The notes below the pieces were generated by a model. The model was not told the DNA's origin. It did no database searches and saw only the letters and a list, made by a program, of their open reading frames with translations. Made by a program: the position numbers and the translations under genes. 64,000 nt of DNA from Sphaerisporangium album (GTDB lineage Bacteria > Actinomycetota > Actinomycetes > Streptosporangiales > Streptosporangiaceae): assembly GCF_003323745.1 (NCBI RefSeq), contig NZ_QOIL01000002.1, forward strand, positions 217,753 through 281,752. The letters are read 5' to 3'. Below, piece after piece: positions 36,501 to 44,649 of the stretch; the stretch's first letter is position 1; every line of letters begins with the position of its first letter.

Positions 36501-39500
36501 TCTCGGCGATGAAGTCGGCCGGGTCGTCGGTGGTCTCCACACCGCGCGGGGTGATGACCTTGGTGCGGTTGCCCACCTGGTCGTAGACGAACTGGGTGGT
36601 GGTGTACTTGACCACCCCGCCGGTCTCCGAGTGGGGCACCTGGGTCTGGACCACGGCGCCGCGCTTGTCGAGCCCGATCAGGGTCTTGTTGCCGTCCTGA
36701 TCAGTGGCGCCCTCCACGAGGCCGTCCAGGTCGTAGTCGGTGACCGTCTGGTATCCGGCGGCGTCCTTGACGTGGGTGAGGCGGTGGTCGCGGTCGTAGG
36801 TGTAGATCGCGGTGTAGTCGGCGGTGTCGGCGGTGGCGTTCTTACGCGGGTCGACGACCTTGACGGTGTTGCCGACGTTGTCGTAGCTGTAGGTGATCTT
36901 CTTCTGGTCGGCGTTGACGACGTCGGTCAGCTGGTAGATCGGGTCGTACACATACGAGGTGACGAAGTCGGCCGGGTCGGAGGCGGTGAGGTTGCCCTTG
37001 GGCTCGGTCTGCGTCTTGAGGTTGCCGGCCAGGTCGTAGGTGAAGGACGCCTTGCGCTCGGGCCCGCCGGGGGTGTCCTTGGGCAGCAGCGACCAGGTGA
37101 GCTGATCGGCCTGGTCGTAGAGCGCCGTGGAGACGGCCCCGTTGGGGGCGGTCATCTGGGTGATGTTGTCGTTGGCGTCGTAGACCGGTGGCGGGGTGGT
37201 GATGAAGACGCCGGCGGCCTGGTCCTTGGGGACCTTGTTCTCCAGCGGCCGTTTGAAGATGTCGTAGCTCTGGGTGGCCTTCTTCCCCAGCGCGTCGGTG
37301 ACCGACAGCACGTCGCCGCGCACGTCGTAGGCGGTGGTGGTGATGTTGTCGTAGGCGTCGGTGATCGTCTGCGGATACCCCGTGGGGTGGTAACCGCCGT
37401 ACTTGGTGGGGTTGCCGTTGGCGTCGGTCGACTTGGTGAGCTGGCCGAAGCCGTCGTAGTCGTAGGAGGTTGTGTAGTCCCCGGCGGCGGGTGAGGCGAC
37501 GCCGAGCGGGTCGGTGACCGTCTTGAGGTTCCCGGCCGCGTCGTAGCCGAACTGCCAGGCACGACCCTCCGGGCTGCTCTTGCCGGTGAGATCGGCGACG
37601 TACCCGTTGAGGAAGCTCTGGTACGTCAGCGTGGTGGGAGCGGTGCCGTTGGCGTTGGCCTCGGCGTCCTTCAGTTCCAGCGGGTAACCGGTCTTCTGGT
37701 CGAAATTCCAGGTCGCATACGCGCCGTTGGCCTCGGTCAGCTTGGTGACGTTGTGGTCGGGGTCCCACTCCAGCGCCGTGGTCTCGTTCTTTGCGTTGGT
37801 GATCGACTCGGGGCGGCCGTAGGCGTCCAGCACGTACTTGGTGGCGTGCTGCAACGGGTCGGTGACCGTCGCCTCGATCTTGCCGCCCTGCGGGCCGTCG
37901 GGGTCGACGTAGTCGAAGTGGGTGACCCCCGACAGCCGGTCGGTCAGGTCCTGGATCTTCCACTTGTCCTTGGGATCGACCGGCGCCTCGTAGTACTTCA
38001 GCGCGGTGGCGTTGCCGCGCGGGTCGGTGACCTTGACCAGTTTGACGTTCTTGTTGCCCTGGGTGGCGTCATAGGCGAATTTGAACGTCTTGGCCTGCGC
38101 GTCGCCCGCGCCGTCGACCATCCTGGCCATCAGGCCCTTCACGGTGTACGCGAAGGTCATCTTCCGGCCTGCGATGTCGGTGACGGACTCGACCTGGTCG
38201 ATGATGTGCGGGTTGGTCAGCTTGGTGTCGTCGACCGGGTCCCAGGTGTTGTCGTCGATGTAGGTGTAGTCCTGGCCCTTCTGGTAATAGGTCAGGCTCA
38301 ACGTCCTGCGGCCGGCCGCGTCGGTGATGTACTGCAGGAACTTGGTCGGCTTGTTGCTGGACTTGCGGCGTTCGTAGGTGAACGACATGGTGTTGCCGTT
38401 GTTGTCCACGATCGCCGACTGGAAGCCCTCGTCGTCGAAGAAGAACTGCGTGCGGTCGGGCTTGGTGAACACCCACTGCCGCGAGGGATCGCGCGAGATT
38501 CGGCCCGCGTTACCCGGGTCGGCGACCCGCTGCAGGTACAGGTGCACCCCACGCGGGTGGGTGTAGTCGCAGGTGGCCGGGGTGCAGTCCTGGGCCGATC
38601 CACCGTCCGGAGTGTGCAGCGTCCACACGTGCGTTGTGCCGTCCCCGTCGGTCAGCCGCACCTGGGACGGCCAGGTCTGGCCCGGCGGGTGGAAGTACAC
38701 CTGCGAACCCAGCCGCTGCAACGTCGAGGTCTGCAACGACCAGCCGTACCCCATCGAGGAGGCCGAGGTGTCCAGGCTGTTGTAGGTGGTGCGGACGAAG
38801 GTCTGCGCGCCGCGGGAGGGGTTGGAGTAGGCGTTGTACCCCCACACCACGTTGCCCGCGTACGGGTTCACCAGCGCGGTGGAGCCGGCGCCGGTGTTCT
38901 TGCCGGTGTAGGAGTAGAACTTCTCCGACCCCAGCAGGTCGGAGGTGGGGGAATCGAGGCGGATCTGCTGGGGCAGCTGCGGCAACTGGTGGGTGGCGGA
39001 CTTCCAGTTGTTGGTGGAGGTGTCCTGTACGTCCCATACCAGATCGACGGCCTCGGCCCTGTTGCCCGCGTTGGACAGGGTGGCGGGGGCCTTGATCTGC
39101 GCGGTGACCGCGACCGTCTCGCCCGGGGCCAGGTTGGCGGGCAGCATCGTCTTGACCTGGTTGGAGCTGGTCGACACATCGGTGCCGTCGGGCAGCTTCC
39201 AGAAGTACGACAGCGCGGTGGAGGCGGCCGACCAGGTCTGGGTCGTGGTGTTGGTCACCGCCACCGTCACCGTCCCAGTGGCGCCGACCTCCAGCCGATC
39301 GGGTGTTCCCGGCGCGTAGAAGGACGAGGAACCGGAGGTCTTCTCGGCGTACGTCACCCGCAGCCGGGGCCGCAGCACGCTCTCACCGTCGGCCTCCGTC
39401 GCCAGGAACTGGGCCGACTGCTTGGCCGTGCCGGCCTCGTTGGCCACCTTCACCAGCAGGCCGAAGTTGGACGCCGGGGTGGTGGTCCACGCCTTGGCCG

Positions 39501-41874
39501 CGCCGGTCACCGTCCACTTGCGCCAGCCCGGCTGCGCGCTCACCCCGCTCACCGACCCGAGCACGGCGGTGTCGAAATCGCCGCCGGCGGTGGTCCACGA
39601 GGCGGTACCGTCGGACTTGGCCCAGGTGGCGGCCTCGGTGAACGCCCTGGTCAGCTTGTGGGCATTGAACGTGGCCCCTGAGCCGGAGGCGTTCACCCCC
39701 CACAGCGACAGCGTCGCCTCGCTGATCTGCGCATCCGCCGGTACCTGGGTGGCGTAGTCGTCGAACTTCACCACAGCGCGGGTGTTGGCCAGCGTGGTGG
39801 CGGTGTTGCCCACCTGCACCCACTTCTGCCCGGTCACCACGTCATGCGCCGCCGAAGGCTCACCGGACGACAGCGTGGTGTCGGCCGAACCGTACAAAAT
39901 CGTGGAGATCTGGCCAGGCCGGGGCAGGATGACCCGCTGGGACTGGGAGACCACCTCCCGGCCGTCCTTCAGCTTCACCACGATCCAGTAGGTCGCCTCG
40001 TGAACGTAGGACGGGTCGGCCACCGCCTCGGGGTCGCCACCACCGGTGGTGTCGGTGTAGGAGGTCACCTGCGGCGCCAGCGGCGCCACCAGCGTGTCCA
40101 CCACACCGCCGGTCGCCGGCACCTGACACCCGGTCGGGCATTCACGGTGCACCTGGTATTCGACGATGTCGTCCGAGGCGTCATTGGGAGTGGGGTCGAC
40201 GTACGGGGTCCACGACAGCCGGCCGCCGGTCGCGGTGGCGGTGGTGACCGGCTTGAGCACCACGCCCGGGTTGCCGTAGGTGATCACCAGTTTCGGGATG
40301 TTGACCGTCTCGCCGGTCATCCCGTCCCCGCCGTACACATCCTGGGACGCCTCGTACACCGGACCCGCGATCGCCCCGGCCGAGCCCTCGTCGGCGGCCT
40401 TGAGCAAGATGCCGTTCATCGGCGCCTCGATCGAGGACATCCACCCGTTGACGATGGCCGTGACGTCGAAGGAGTGCCACCGCGACAGCTCCCCTGGCCG
40501 GCGGACCACCGAGGAGGCCACCGTGGGAGAGAACGCTGGCTGGGTGTTCCAGTTCACCAGCCACGAATCCCACGGCGCGGTGATCTCATGGGCCTCGACC
40601 GTCACGGGGCCGGCCTCACCCAGCGCCTGATCGAAGTAGGTCTCAAGCCGTGCCTGATCCACCACGGTGCCGATCGGCACCTCGTCATTGCCGATGTTGA
40701 AGTACAGCAACGCCCGGTTGACCCCGGTGGCCGAGATCTTCCCGACCGGGAGCTTCCAGGAGGAGTCGTAGTTGGTCGTCTTGGCGGCCGAGTTCACATA
40801 GGTGTCCGACGCCTCCAGCTCTTCGGGCTGGATCCTGATCGTCGGGTCGACCACCACCGGCCACTTTCGGTCCGCGGCGGCCAGCCAGCCCGCGTCCGGG
40901 GTCAGCGTGACCGTGACCTCGGCGCCCTTCTGCTCCACCTTCTGCACGACCGCGTCGGAGTATTTCCTGCCGTACGGAGAGGTGGCGTCGGCCGTCGCGT
41001 CGACCATGAACGGCTTGGGCATGGTGAACGCCGGGCGATCCGCACCATGCGGGACGAACGCGATCGATCCATCGGCCTGGGCCTGCGCGCTCACGCCACC
41101 GGTGCCGACCGTGAAGGCGTACGACGTCCCGGCCGCCGGGGGCTTGGACAGCACCAGGTACTCCTTCACCCCCTCCGAGGTGAGCTTGTACACCACATCG
41201 ACGCCGTCCCACACGCCGTGATAGGTCACCGTCGACCCGGCCACCTCGGGCGTGACCTGCCGGGCCTGTCCGGCCACTCCCAGCGTCAGCCGCCGGTCAC
41301 CGGCCCTGACCTCGGCCAGCCTGCCGGTGCTGTCACCGAACCGGGAGGAGAACCCCGTCCTGTCGTTACCGAGGCCGAACCCCTCGTCGGCGACCGTGTC
41401 GATCCGGGTGTCGATGTCCTGCCACTTACCGGCGGAATCCCGGTAGTACATCGGCGTGGAGGACACCTCGGCCTGCAGCCGGCCGTCCTCGAGCTCGAAC
41501 ACCCGGCGCTGCGCCGAGCGTTTGCCCGTCAGCTCTTTAACCCGCTTACCCGGCGGCCTGGCTTTCTGCGGGGTGGGCGAGCCGCCGCGTCCGGGCAGGA
41601 CGATGGCGGCGTCGCCCGGGCGTATCTCGCCCTTGGGGTCGCCGGTGAACAGTCCGGTGAGCCCGTCGGACAGCCAGCGGGCCAGCCGGGTCACGATCCC
41701 CGGCTCTTGCGCGGAGCCGGTGTTCTGGGCGTAGGCGGGGACGGCCGGGGCCATGGAGGCCAGCAGCATCAAGCTGACGGTGATCGCGACGGCCCGGCCC
41801 GCCTTGAGGCGTTTACGGACCGGACGCGGCGGGGGCTGGGGTAGAGGGCTGCGTTCAGGGAGAGACTCGCGCAC
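33514..41874 (-). CDS. Giant YD-repeat (RHS) polymorphic toxin, 2786 aa
   Basis: GTG 41874 has CGGAG five bases upstream; an upstream TTG is less likely. A basic N-terminus and hydrophobic segment (AVAITVSLMLLASMAPAVPA) with AYA direct secretion. A DNRLRE-like domain (~360-525), an Fn3-like segment, a second DNRLRE-like region and an NEW3-like domain follow. About 50 YD repeats cover ~1190-2490, interrupted near 1920-2050 by a golvesin-C-like beta domain (GTYKAYVRYSSGANATDAKY). The RHS core ends YDMGFRDYSPTLNRFLTLDT. The tip (~2660-2786) begins YKIYRAPHKGNKAQEAMGLN and has YLGDSEKVVQQYA and YQWIIPRSEILRFN, loosely like ADP-ribosyltransferase toxins. Tip DNA is visibly AT-richer than the shell. 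Confidence 0.9.
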   Translation of the reverse strand: MRESLPERSPLPQPPPRPVRKRLKAGRAVAITVSLMLLASMAPAVPAYAQNTGSAQEPGIVTRLARWLSDGLTGLFTGDPKGEIRPGDAAIVLPGRGGSPTPQKARPPGKRVKELTGKRSAQRRVFELEDGRLQAEVSSTPMYYRDSAGKWQDIDTRIDTVADEGFGLGNDRTGFSSRFGDSTGRLAEVRAGDRRLTLGVAGQARQVTPEVAGSTVTYHGVWDGVDVVYKLTSEGVKEYLVLSKPPAAGTSYAFTVGTGGVSAQAQADGSIAFVPHGADRPAFTMPKPFMVDATADATSPYGRKYSDAVVQKVEQKGAEVTVTLTPDAGWLAAADRKWPVVVDPTIRIQPEELEASDTYVNSAAKTTNYDSSWKLPVGKISATGVNRALLYFNIGNDEVPIGTVVDQARLETYFDQALGEAGPVTVEAHEITAPWDSWLVNWNTQPAFSPTVASSVVRRPGELSRWHSFDVTAIVNGWMSSIEAPMNGILLKAADEGSAGAIAGPVYEASQDVYGGDGMTGETVNIPKLVITYGNPGVVLKPVTTATATGGRLSWTPYVDPTPNDASDDIVEYQVHRECPTGCQVPATGGVVDTLVAPLAPQVTSYTDTTGGGDPEAVADPSYVHEATYWIVVKLKDGREVVSQSQRVILPRPGQISTILYGSADTTLSSGEPSAAHDVVTGQKWVQVGNTATTLANTRAVVKFDDYATQVPADAQISEATLSLWGVNASGSGATFNAHKLTRAFTEAATWAKSDGTASWTTAGGDFDTAVLGSVSGVSAQPGWRKWTVTGAAKAWTTTPASNFGLLVKVANEAGTAKQSAQFLATEADGESVLRPRLRVTYAEKTSGSSSFYAPGTPDRLEVGATGTVTVAVTNTTTQTWSAASTALSYFWKLPDGTDVSTSSNQVKTMLPANLAPGETVAVTAQIKAPATLSNAGNRAEAVDLVWDVQDTSTNNWKSATHQLPQLPQQIRLDSPTSDLLGSEKFYSYTGKNTGAGSTALVNPYAGNVVWGYNAYSNPSRGAQTFVRTTYNSLDTSASSMGYGWSLQTSTLQRLGSQVYFHPPGQTWPSQVRLTDGDGTTHVWTLHTPDGGSAQDCTPATCDYTHPRGVHLYLQRVADPGNAGRISRDPSRQWVFTKPDRTQFFFDDEGFQSAIVDNNGNTMSFTYERRKSSNKPTKFLQYITDAAGRRTLSLTYYQKGQDYTYIDDNTWDPVDDTKLTNPHIIDQVESVTDIAGRKMTFAYTVKGLMARMVDGAGDAQAKTFKFAYDATQGNKNVKLVKVTDPRGNATALKYYEAPVDPKDKWKIQDLTDRLSGVTHFDYVDPDGPQGGKIEATVTDPLQHATKYVLDAYGRPESITNAKNETTALEWDPDHNVTKLTEANGAYATWNFDQKTGYPLELKDAEANANGTAPTTLTYQSFLNGYVADLTGKSSPEGRAWQFGYDAAGNLKTVTDPLGVASPAAGDYTTSYDYDGFGQLTKSTDANGNPTKYGGYHPTGYPQTITDAYDNITTTAYDVRGDVLSVTDALGKKATQSYDIFKRPLENKVPKDQAAGVFITTPPPVYDANDNITQMTAPNGAVSTALYDQADQLTWSLLPKDTPGGPERKASFTYDLAGNLKTQTEPKGNLTASDPADFVTSYVYDPIYQLTDVVNADQKKITYSYDNVGNTVKVVDPRKNATADTADYTAIYTYDRDHRLTHVKDAAGYQTVTDYDLDGLVEGATDQDGNKTLIGLDKRGAVVQTQVPHSETGGVVKYTTTQFVYDQVGNRTKVITPRGVETTDDPADFIAETKYDKLNRQIEQIHPFDPDDPVYNTPDKVTYTYDPVSRLKQISQPPSHGQTVRNVTTMSYWDNGWSKTTTDPWDISTSYDYNPLGQQTNRTITSAGGSSQRALIWSYYPDGKLKTHADNGTPLGLDVVLGDNSDTGQVTFTGTWATASTGSGYTGYDYATAPAGTGTSAATWTLTTPRAGTYKAYVRYSSGANATDAKYTVTYDGGQSTATVDQTKNAGQWVELGSYTFAEGNTHSITLTDQANGTVAADSVKLVRDNSADTDTEKKDFEYSYDPNANLTQILDHSPNAKIDTWDISYTGLNQVQKILEKLNAVVKNTTTYDYNENSAPTKRTHDKTVATYGYDVRDLVDTVTNAKSATDANPKTTGYSYTPKAERLTETKANGNTVTYDYFLDGLLRHSIEKKPNATVVSEHTINYQGNLNRSRDQAKLQNADNPGAYLENIYDYTYDPRDRISKTVKTPVGGGAAETETYSHDPNSNVYDQTVKGVRTQFTFDRNRLMTSIAGGATATYTYDPYGRLRQITGGGKALEKYTYDGFDHIIRHDKLNSDGATSTVTKYTYDPLDRTTSKTEKDGTAAAKTTTYSYLGLSGEVLDEEVAGKLTKSFQYSAWGERLSQVKVNADNTEESSYYGYNPHTDVEQVTKENGDTRATYGYTAYGTNDDKLFTGVDKPDPIDPTAKDEYNPYRFNAKRWDNSTATYDMGFRDYSPTLNRFLTLDTYNGALNDLSLGLDPWTANRYAFTGGNPITGIELDGHDPYGCSPTSPDCVSKNNAIARKQAGLPSRDKNGYGGTYQAVPSRGPANGYAQPPVVAPKLPNPVTAPVPAPVEPGPAGRILGSILGFAGSLLTILTMTCGDTPTATGCESAPESPKVVNDEDDDGEYKIYRAPHKGNKAQEAMGLNPGNHPDNGRHPGTAYLGDSEKVVQQYAGQARYEDGYYEYTMKPGFLKAFPPAIYRTTHDNKPGEYQWIIPRSEILRFNSYIARSRWINYYEGYTW

Positions 41875-42667
41875 GGGCACTCCGCTCACAGAGAGGCGAA
41901 AGACGGCAAATCGCCCCAATCACGCCAGAGGCCGCACCCACGGTCAAGATCAACGCAGCGTGATCATGGCCCCATTCGAACACGTGATCCCATGGCGGCC
42001 GAGTCGCCTGCTAGCTGTGCACCCTCACGGGAGTAACTAGAGTCGATAACAGTGAGTCAAAATCACCGTCAGTTATATCCGCTGCTCGCACGTGTTGTGT
42101 CGTTACTGAATTGTGATCCGTTGTGGAGCGTCCTTGTCATCGGCAATGAGAATTCAACTCCACGGAACCACGATTTTCGCGCCGAATCACGGGAGTTCTC
42201 GGCCTTGACGGCAGGGGTTTTTCGTCTCCCTCCTTTCGGCGGATCCGCAGGGCCGTCGAACGGAACGTCACATTCCCGATCCGCAGAGTACGTGAAGGGT
42301 GCGGGTCCGGGTGTTACCGCCATGCCACAGCGCCGCGCCGAGGAGGGCGACCGTGAATCGTGAATGCGGCCGATATGTTTCGCGAGAACGCGAAGCCCTC
42401 GCCCGGGCGCGGAATGTCACGTACCCGATGCATCGGGTGTTGGGAGACCACACCCGTCAGTCGTGAGACGAGAATTCACGGGTCGGACACCGCCTTCGTG
42501 GTGGTCTCTCAGAGTGCGGCGGCTCCGTCCTCCGATCCCGCCGAGGTTTCGCCCGCCTCGGCCGGGAGCAGTTGCGGGGTTCGGAGATCAGGCCGCCGGT
42601 GAACGGTGTGCATACTAATCAACGGATGTCGCAGGCGGGTTTACCTTGCCGCCGTTGAACACGGTGG
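41875..42667. other. Gene-free stretch upstream of the RHS gene
   Basis: About 790 bp with no supported gene. It should contain the RHS promoter near its left end. Short frames here have no ribosome site or family pattern. The gene-free DNA continues through the decayed nfi copy to 43179. Confidence 0.5.
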
Positions 42668-42920
42668 GAGGCCTGGCGGTCCACGTCTCGCTGGGCGTCG
42701 AATCGGCCTTTCCAATGCCTGCGCTCAAGTGCTGGAACCGGCTCCATGCCATCGAATCCCCGAGCCGATCCGGCCGGTTGACCGGCTCTCCCGTCGCGAT
42801 ATTGGGGAGGGCGGACGGTCCTGCGGTGCCGGGTCGCGGCGGACCCGTGGCGGGCCGCGCGGGGCCCTGTCGTCCTAGGGCTCGGCGGATACCGTGTGCC
42901 CAGACCGAGAGAGAACCGCA
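42668..42920 (+). repeat. Direct repeat, copy 2: decayed endonuclease V 3' end and spacer
   Basis: One frame reads RRIGLSNACAQVLEPAPCHR then IPEPIRPVDRLSRRDIGEGG, matching the C-terminus of the intact nfi product (SLSNACRQVLELAPRYRIPE...RRDI) except that the nfi stop has been lost (TGA to GGG). The alignment continues through the spacer to about 42920. The rest of nfi is absent. The intact SHMT-like gene follows, as if nfi once stood directly before it. Confidence 0.85.
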
Positions 42921-43179
42921 CGTCAGCGCGACTCGCTGGAGCCGGGACCCGCGCCGCGGTGGTGTGGCAGGGCGGAGGCGTGTCCGAGGTCGTCCGGGTG
43001 GGGACTCAAAGGCGACCGGCGTATTACAAAAAAACACCGCATTCCAACCGCCCGTTCTGGCGTCCGCCGCGTAGTCTTTTCTCATGGCCGTGGACCGAAA
43101 CTCATTTCGTTTCCACCGCCGACGCTGTCAATACAAGAGACGATTAATTGTCAGTGCGAGAAATGATGAGGTGCAGGAG

Positions 43180-44649
43180 ATGGCCGGTCAGTTGAACACC
43201 GCCGCCGTGGAAACGGCGCGTACGCGTGCCGTTTCCGCCGACGCTGTGGACGCGGGGAACGCGCCGGACGTGTTACCCGGGTCGGTGAGCGAGCAGGCGG
43301 AGCTGCTGCGGATCGGCATGGACTCCTTACGCCACGAAGACCCCGCGCTCGCCGTGCTGCTGGACGCCGAGGTCGGCCAGCAGGCGACCACGCTCGCCAT
43401 GATCGCCTCGGCGAGCGTCGCGGACCTGTCGGTCCTCGCCGCCGGTGGGGCGGTGTTGTCGAACCTGACCGTCGAGGGGTACCCGGGTGCGCGTTATCAC
43501 CCTGGTTCGTCCCAGTTCGACCAGGTCGAGACGCTGGCGATCGAGCGGGCCAAGGAGCTCTTCGGCGCGCGGTACGCGAACGTGCAGCCGCACTCCTGCT
43601 CGTCGGCCAACCTCGCCGTCCTCGCCGCGCTGCTGCCGCCGGGCGGCACGCTGCTCGCCCTCGACCTCGACTCCGGCGGCCATCTCACCCACGGGTCGCG
43701 GGCGTCGGTGACCGGGCGTCACTACAACGCCGTGCACTACGGCCTCGCCCCCTCCGGATACATCGACTATGACCAGGTCGCGGAGCTGGCCCTCGAACAC
43801 CGGCCGACGGTCCTGATCGCCGGCGCCAGCGCCTACCCGCGCACGCTGGACTACGCCCGGTTCCGTGAGATCGCCGACTCCGTCGGGGCGTACCTGCTGG
43901 CGGACATCTCGCACATCGCGGGCCTGGTGGTCGCCGGAGAGCACCCGAGCCCGATCGACCTCGCCCACGTCACGACGACGAGCACGTACAAGCAGCTCGC
44001 GGGGCCACGCGGCGGCCTGATCCTCAGCGGCAGGGACGCCGGCTCGCCGGGCCCAGACGGCCGCACGCCGCTGGGACGGCTGATGCAGCGGGCCATCTTC
44101 CCACAGTCCCAGGGCACGCCCAGCCCGGCGACGATCGCCGCGATGGCCCGGGCCTTCGCCCTCGCCTCCGGCCCCGACTTCCGGCGGACGGCGCGGCTGA
44201 TCGTCCAGGACGCCCAGGCGCTCGCCGCCGAGCTGTCCAGGCTCGGCTACAGCGTCCTGACCGGCGGCACCGACAACCACATGGTGGTGATCGACCTCGT
44301 CGAGCGCGGGCTGACCGGGGTGATCGCCGAGCGCGCCCTGGAGGAGTGCGGGATCCTCGCCAACCGCAACCGCGTCCCCGGCGACGTCAAGCCGCCGCTG
44401 GTCACCAGCGGCCTGCGGCTCGGCACCAACATCCTCGCCCAGCGCGGCATGGGGCCGGACGAGATGCGCGACTGCGCCCGCCTCCTGCACGCCGTGCTGA
44501 CGGCCACTGACGCCCTGTCCGACAGCGCGTACCGCATCGACCCCGCGCGGGCCGCCGAGGTCCGCGCGGAGGTCAGGAGGCTGTGCGTCCGGTATCCCCT
44601 GCCCTTCGACGGCCGCGCCGACGCCTACACCCCGGGAGCCGCCAAGTGA
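43180..44649 (+). CDS. Serine hydroxymethyltransferase-like PLP enzyme of the NRPS cluster
   Basis: The 489-residue protein follows the SHMT fold: EGYPGARYHPGSSQFDQVE, YANVQPHSCSSANLAVL, LADISHIAGLVVAGEHP (Asp242, His245) and TTTSTYKQLAGPRGG with the probable PLP lysine Lys271. Housekeeping SHMT has His before that lysine; here it is Tyr270, and other conserved positions differ. That suggests a specialised enzyme, for example one that moves a hydroxymethyl group to or from an unusual amino acid such as alpha-methylserine. ATG 43180 has GAGG nine bases upstream. Its stop overlaps the NRPS start (GTGA), so the two are co-translated and probably supply and use one building block. Confidence 0.82.
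   Translation: MAGQLNTAAVETARTRAVSADAVDAGNAPDVLPGSVSEQAELLRIGMDSLRHEDPALAVLLDAEVGQQATTLAMIASASVADLSVLAAGGAVLSNLTVEGYPGARYHPGSSQFDQVETLAIERAKELFGARYANVQPHSCSSANLAVLAALLPPGGTLLALDLDSGGHLTHGSRASVTGRHYNAVHYGLAPSGYIDYDQVAELALEHRPTVLIAGASAYPRTLDYARFREIADSVGAYLLADISHIAGLVVAGEHPSPIDLAHVTTTSTYKQLAGPRGGLILSGRDAGSPGPDGRTPLGRLMQRAIFPQSQGTPSPATIAAMARAFALASGPDFRRTARLIVQDAQALAAELSRLGYSVLTGGTDNHMVVIDLVERGLTGVIAERALEECGILANRNRVPGDVKPPLVTSGLRLGTNILAQRGMGPDEMRDCARLLHAVLTATDALSDSAYRIDPARAAEVRAEVRRLCVRYPLPFDGRADAYTPGAAK

Noticed and set aside
34240-37494. Val/Gly-rich long frames opposite the RHS gene
   Set aside because: Composition reflects complement of Thr/Tyr/Asp codons of YD repeats; no start signals.
42606-42878. 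90-codon frame as a gene
   Set aside because: Its second half is the decayed copy of the endonuclease V C-terminus and the first half matches nothing; treated as repeat/pseudogene.
42880-43179. Riboswitch or attenuator upstream of the SHMT-like gene
   Set aside because: No glycine-riboswitch, SAM or T-box signature could be recognised by eye.
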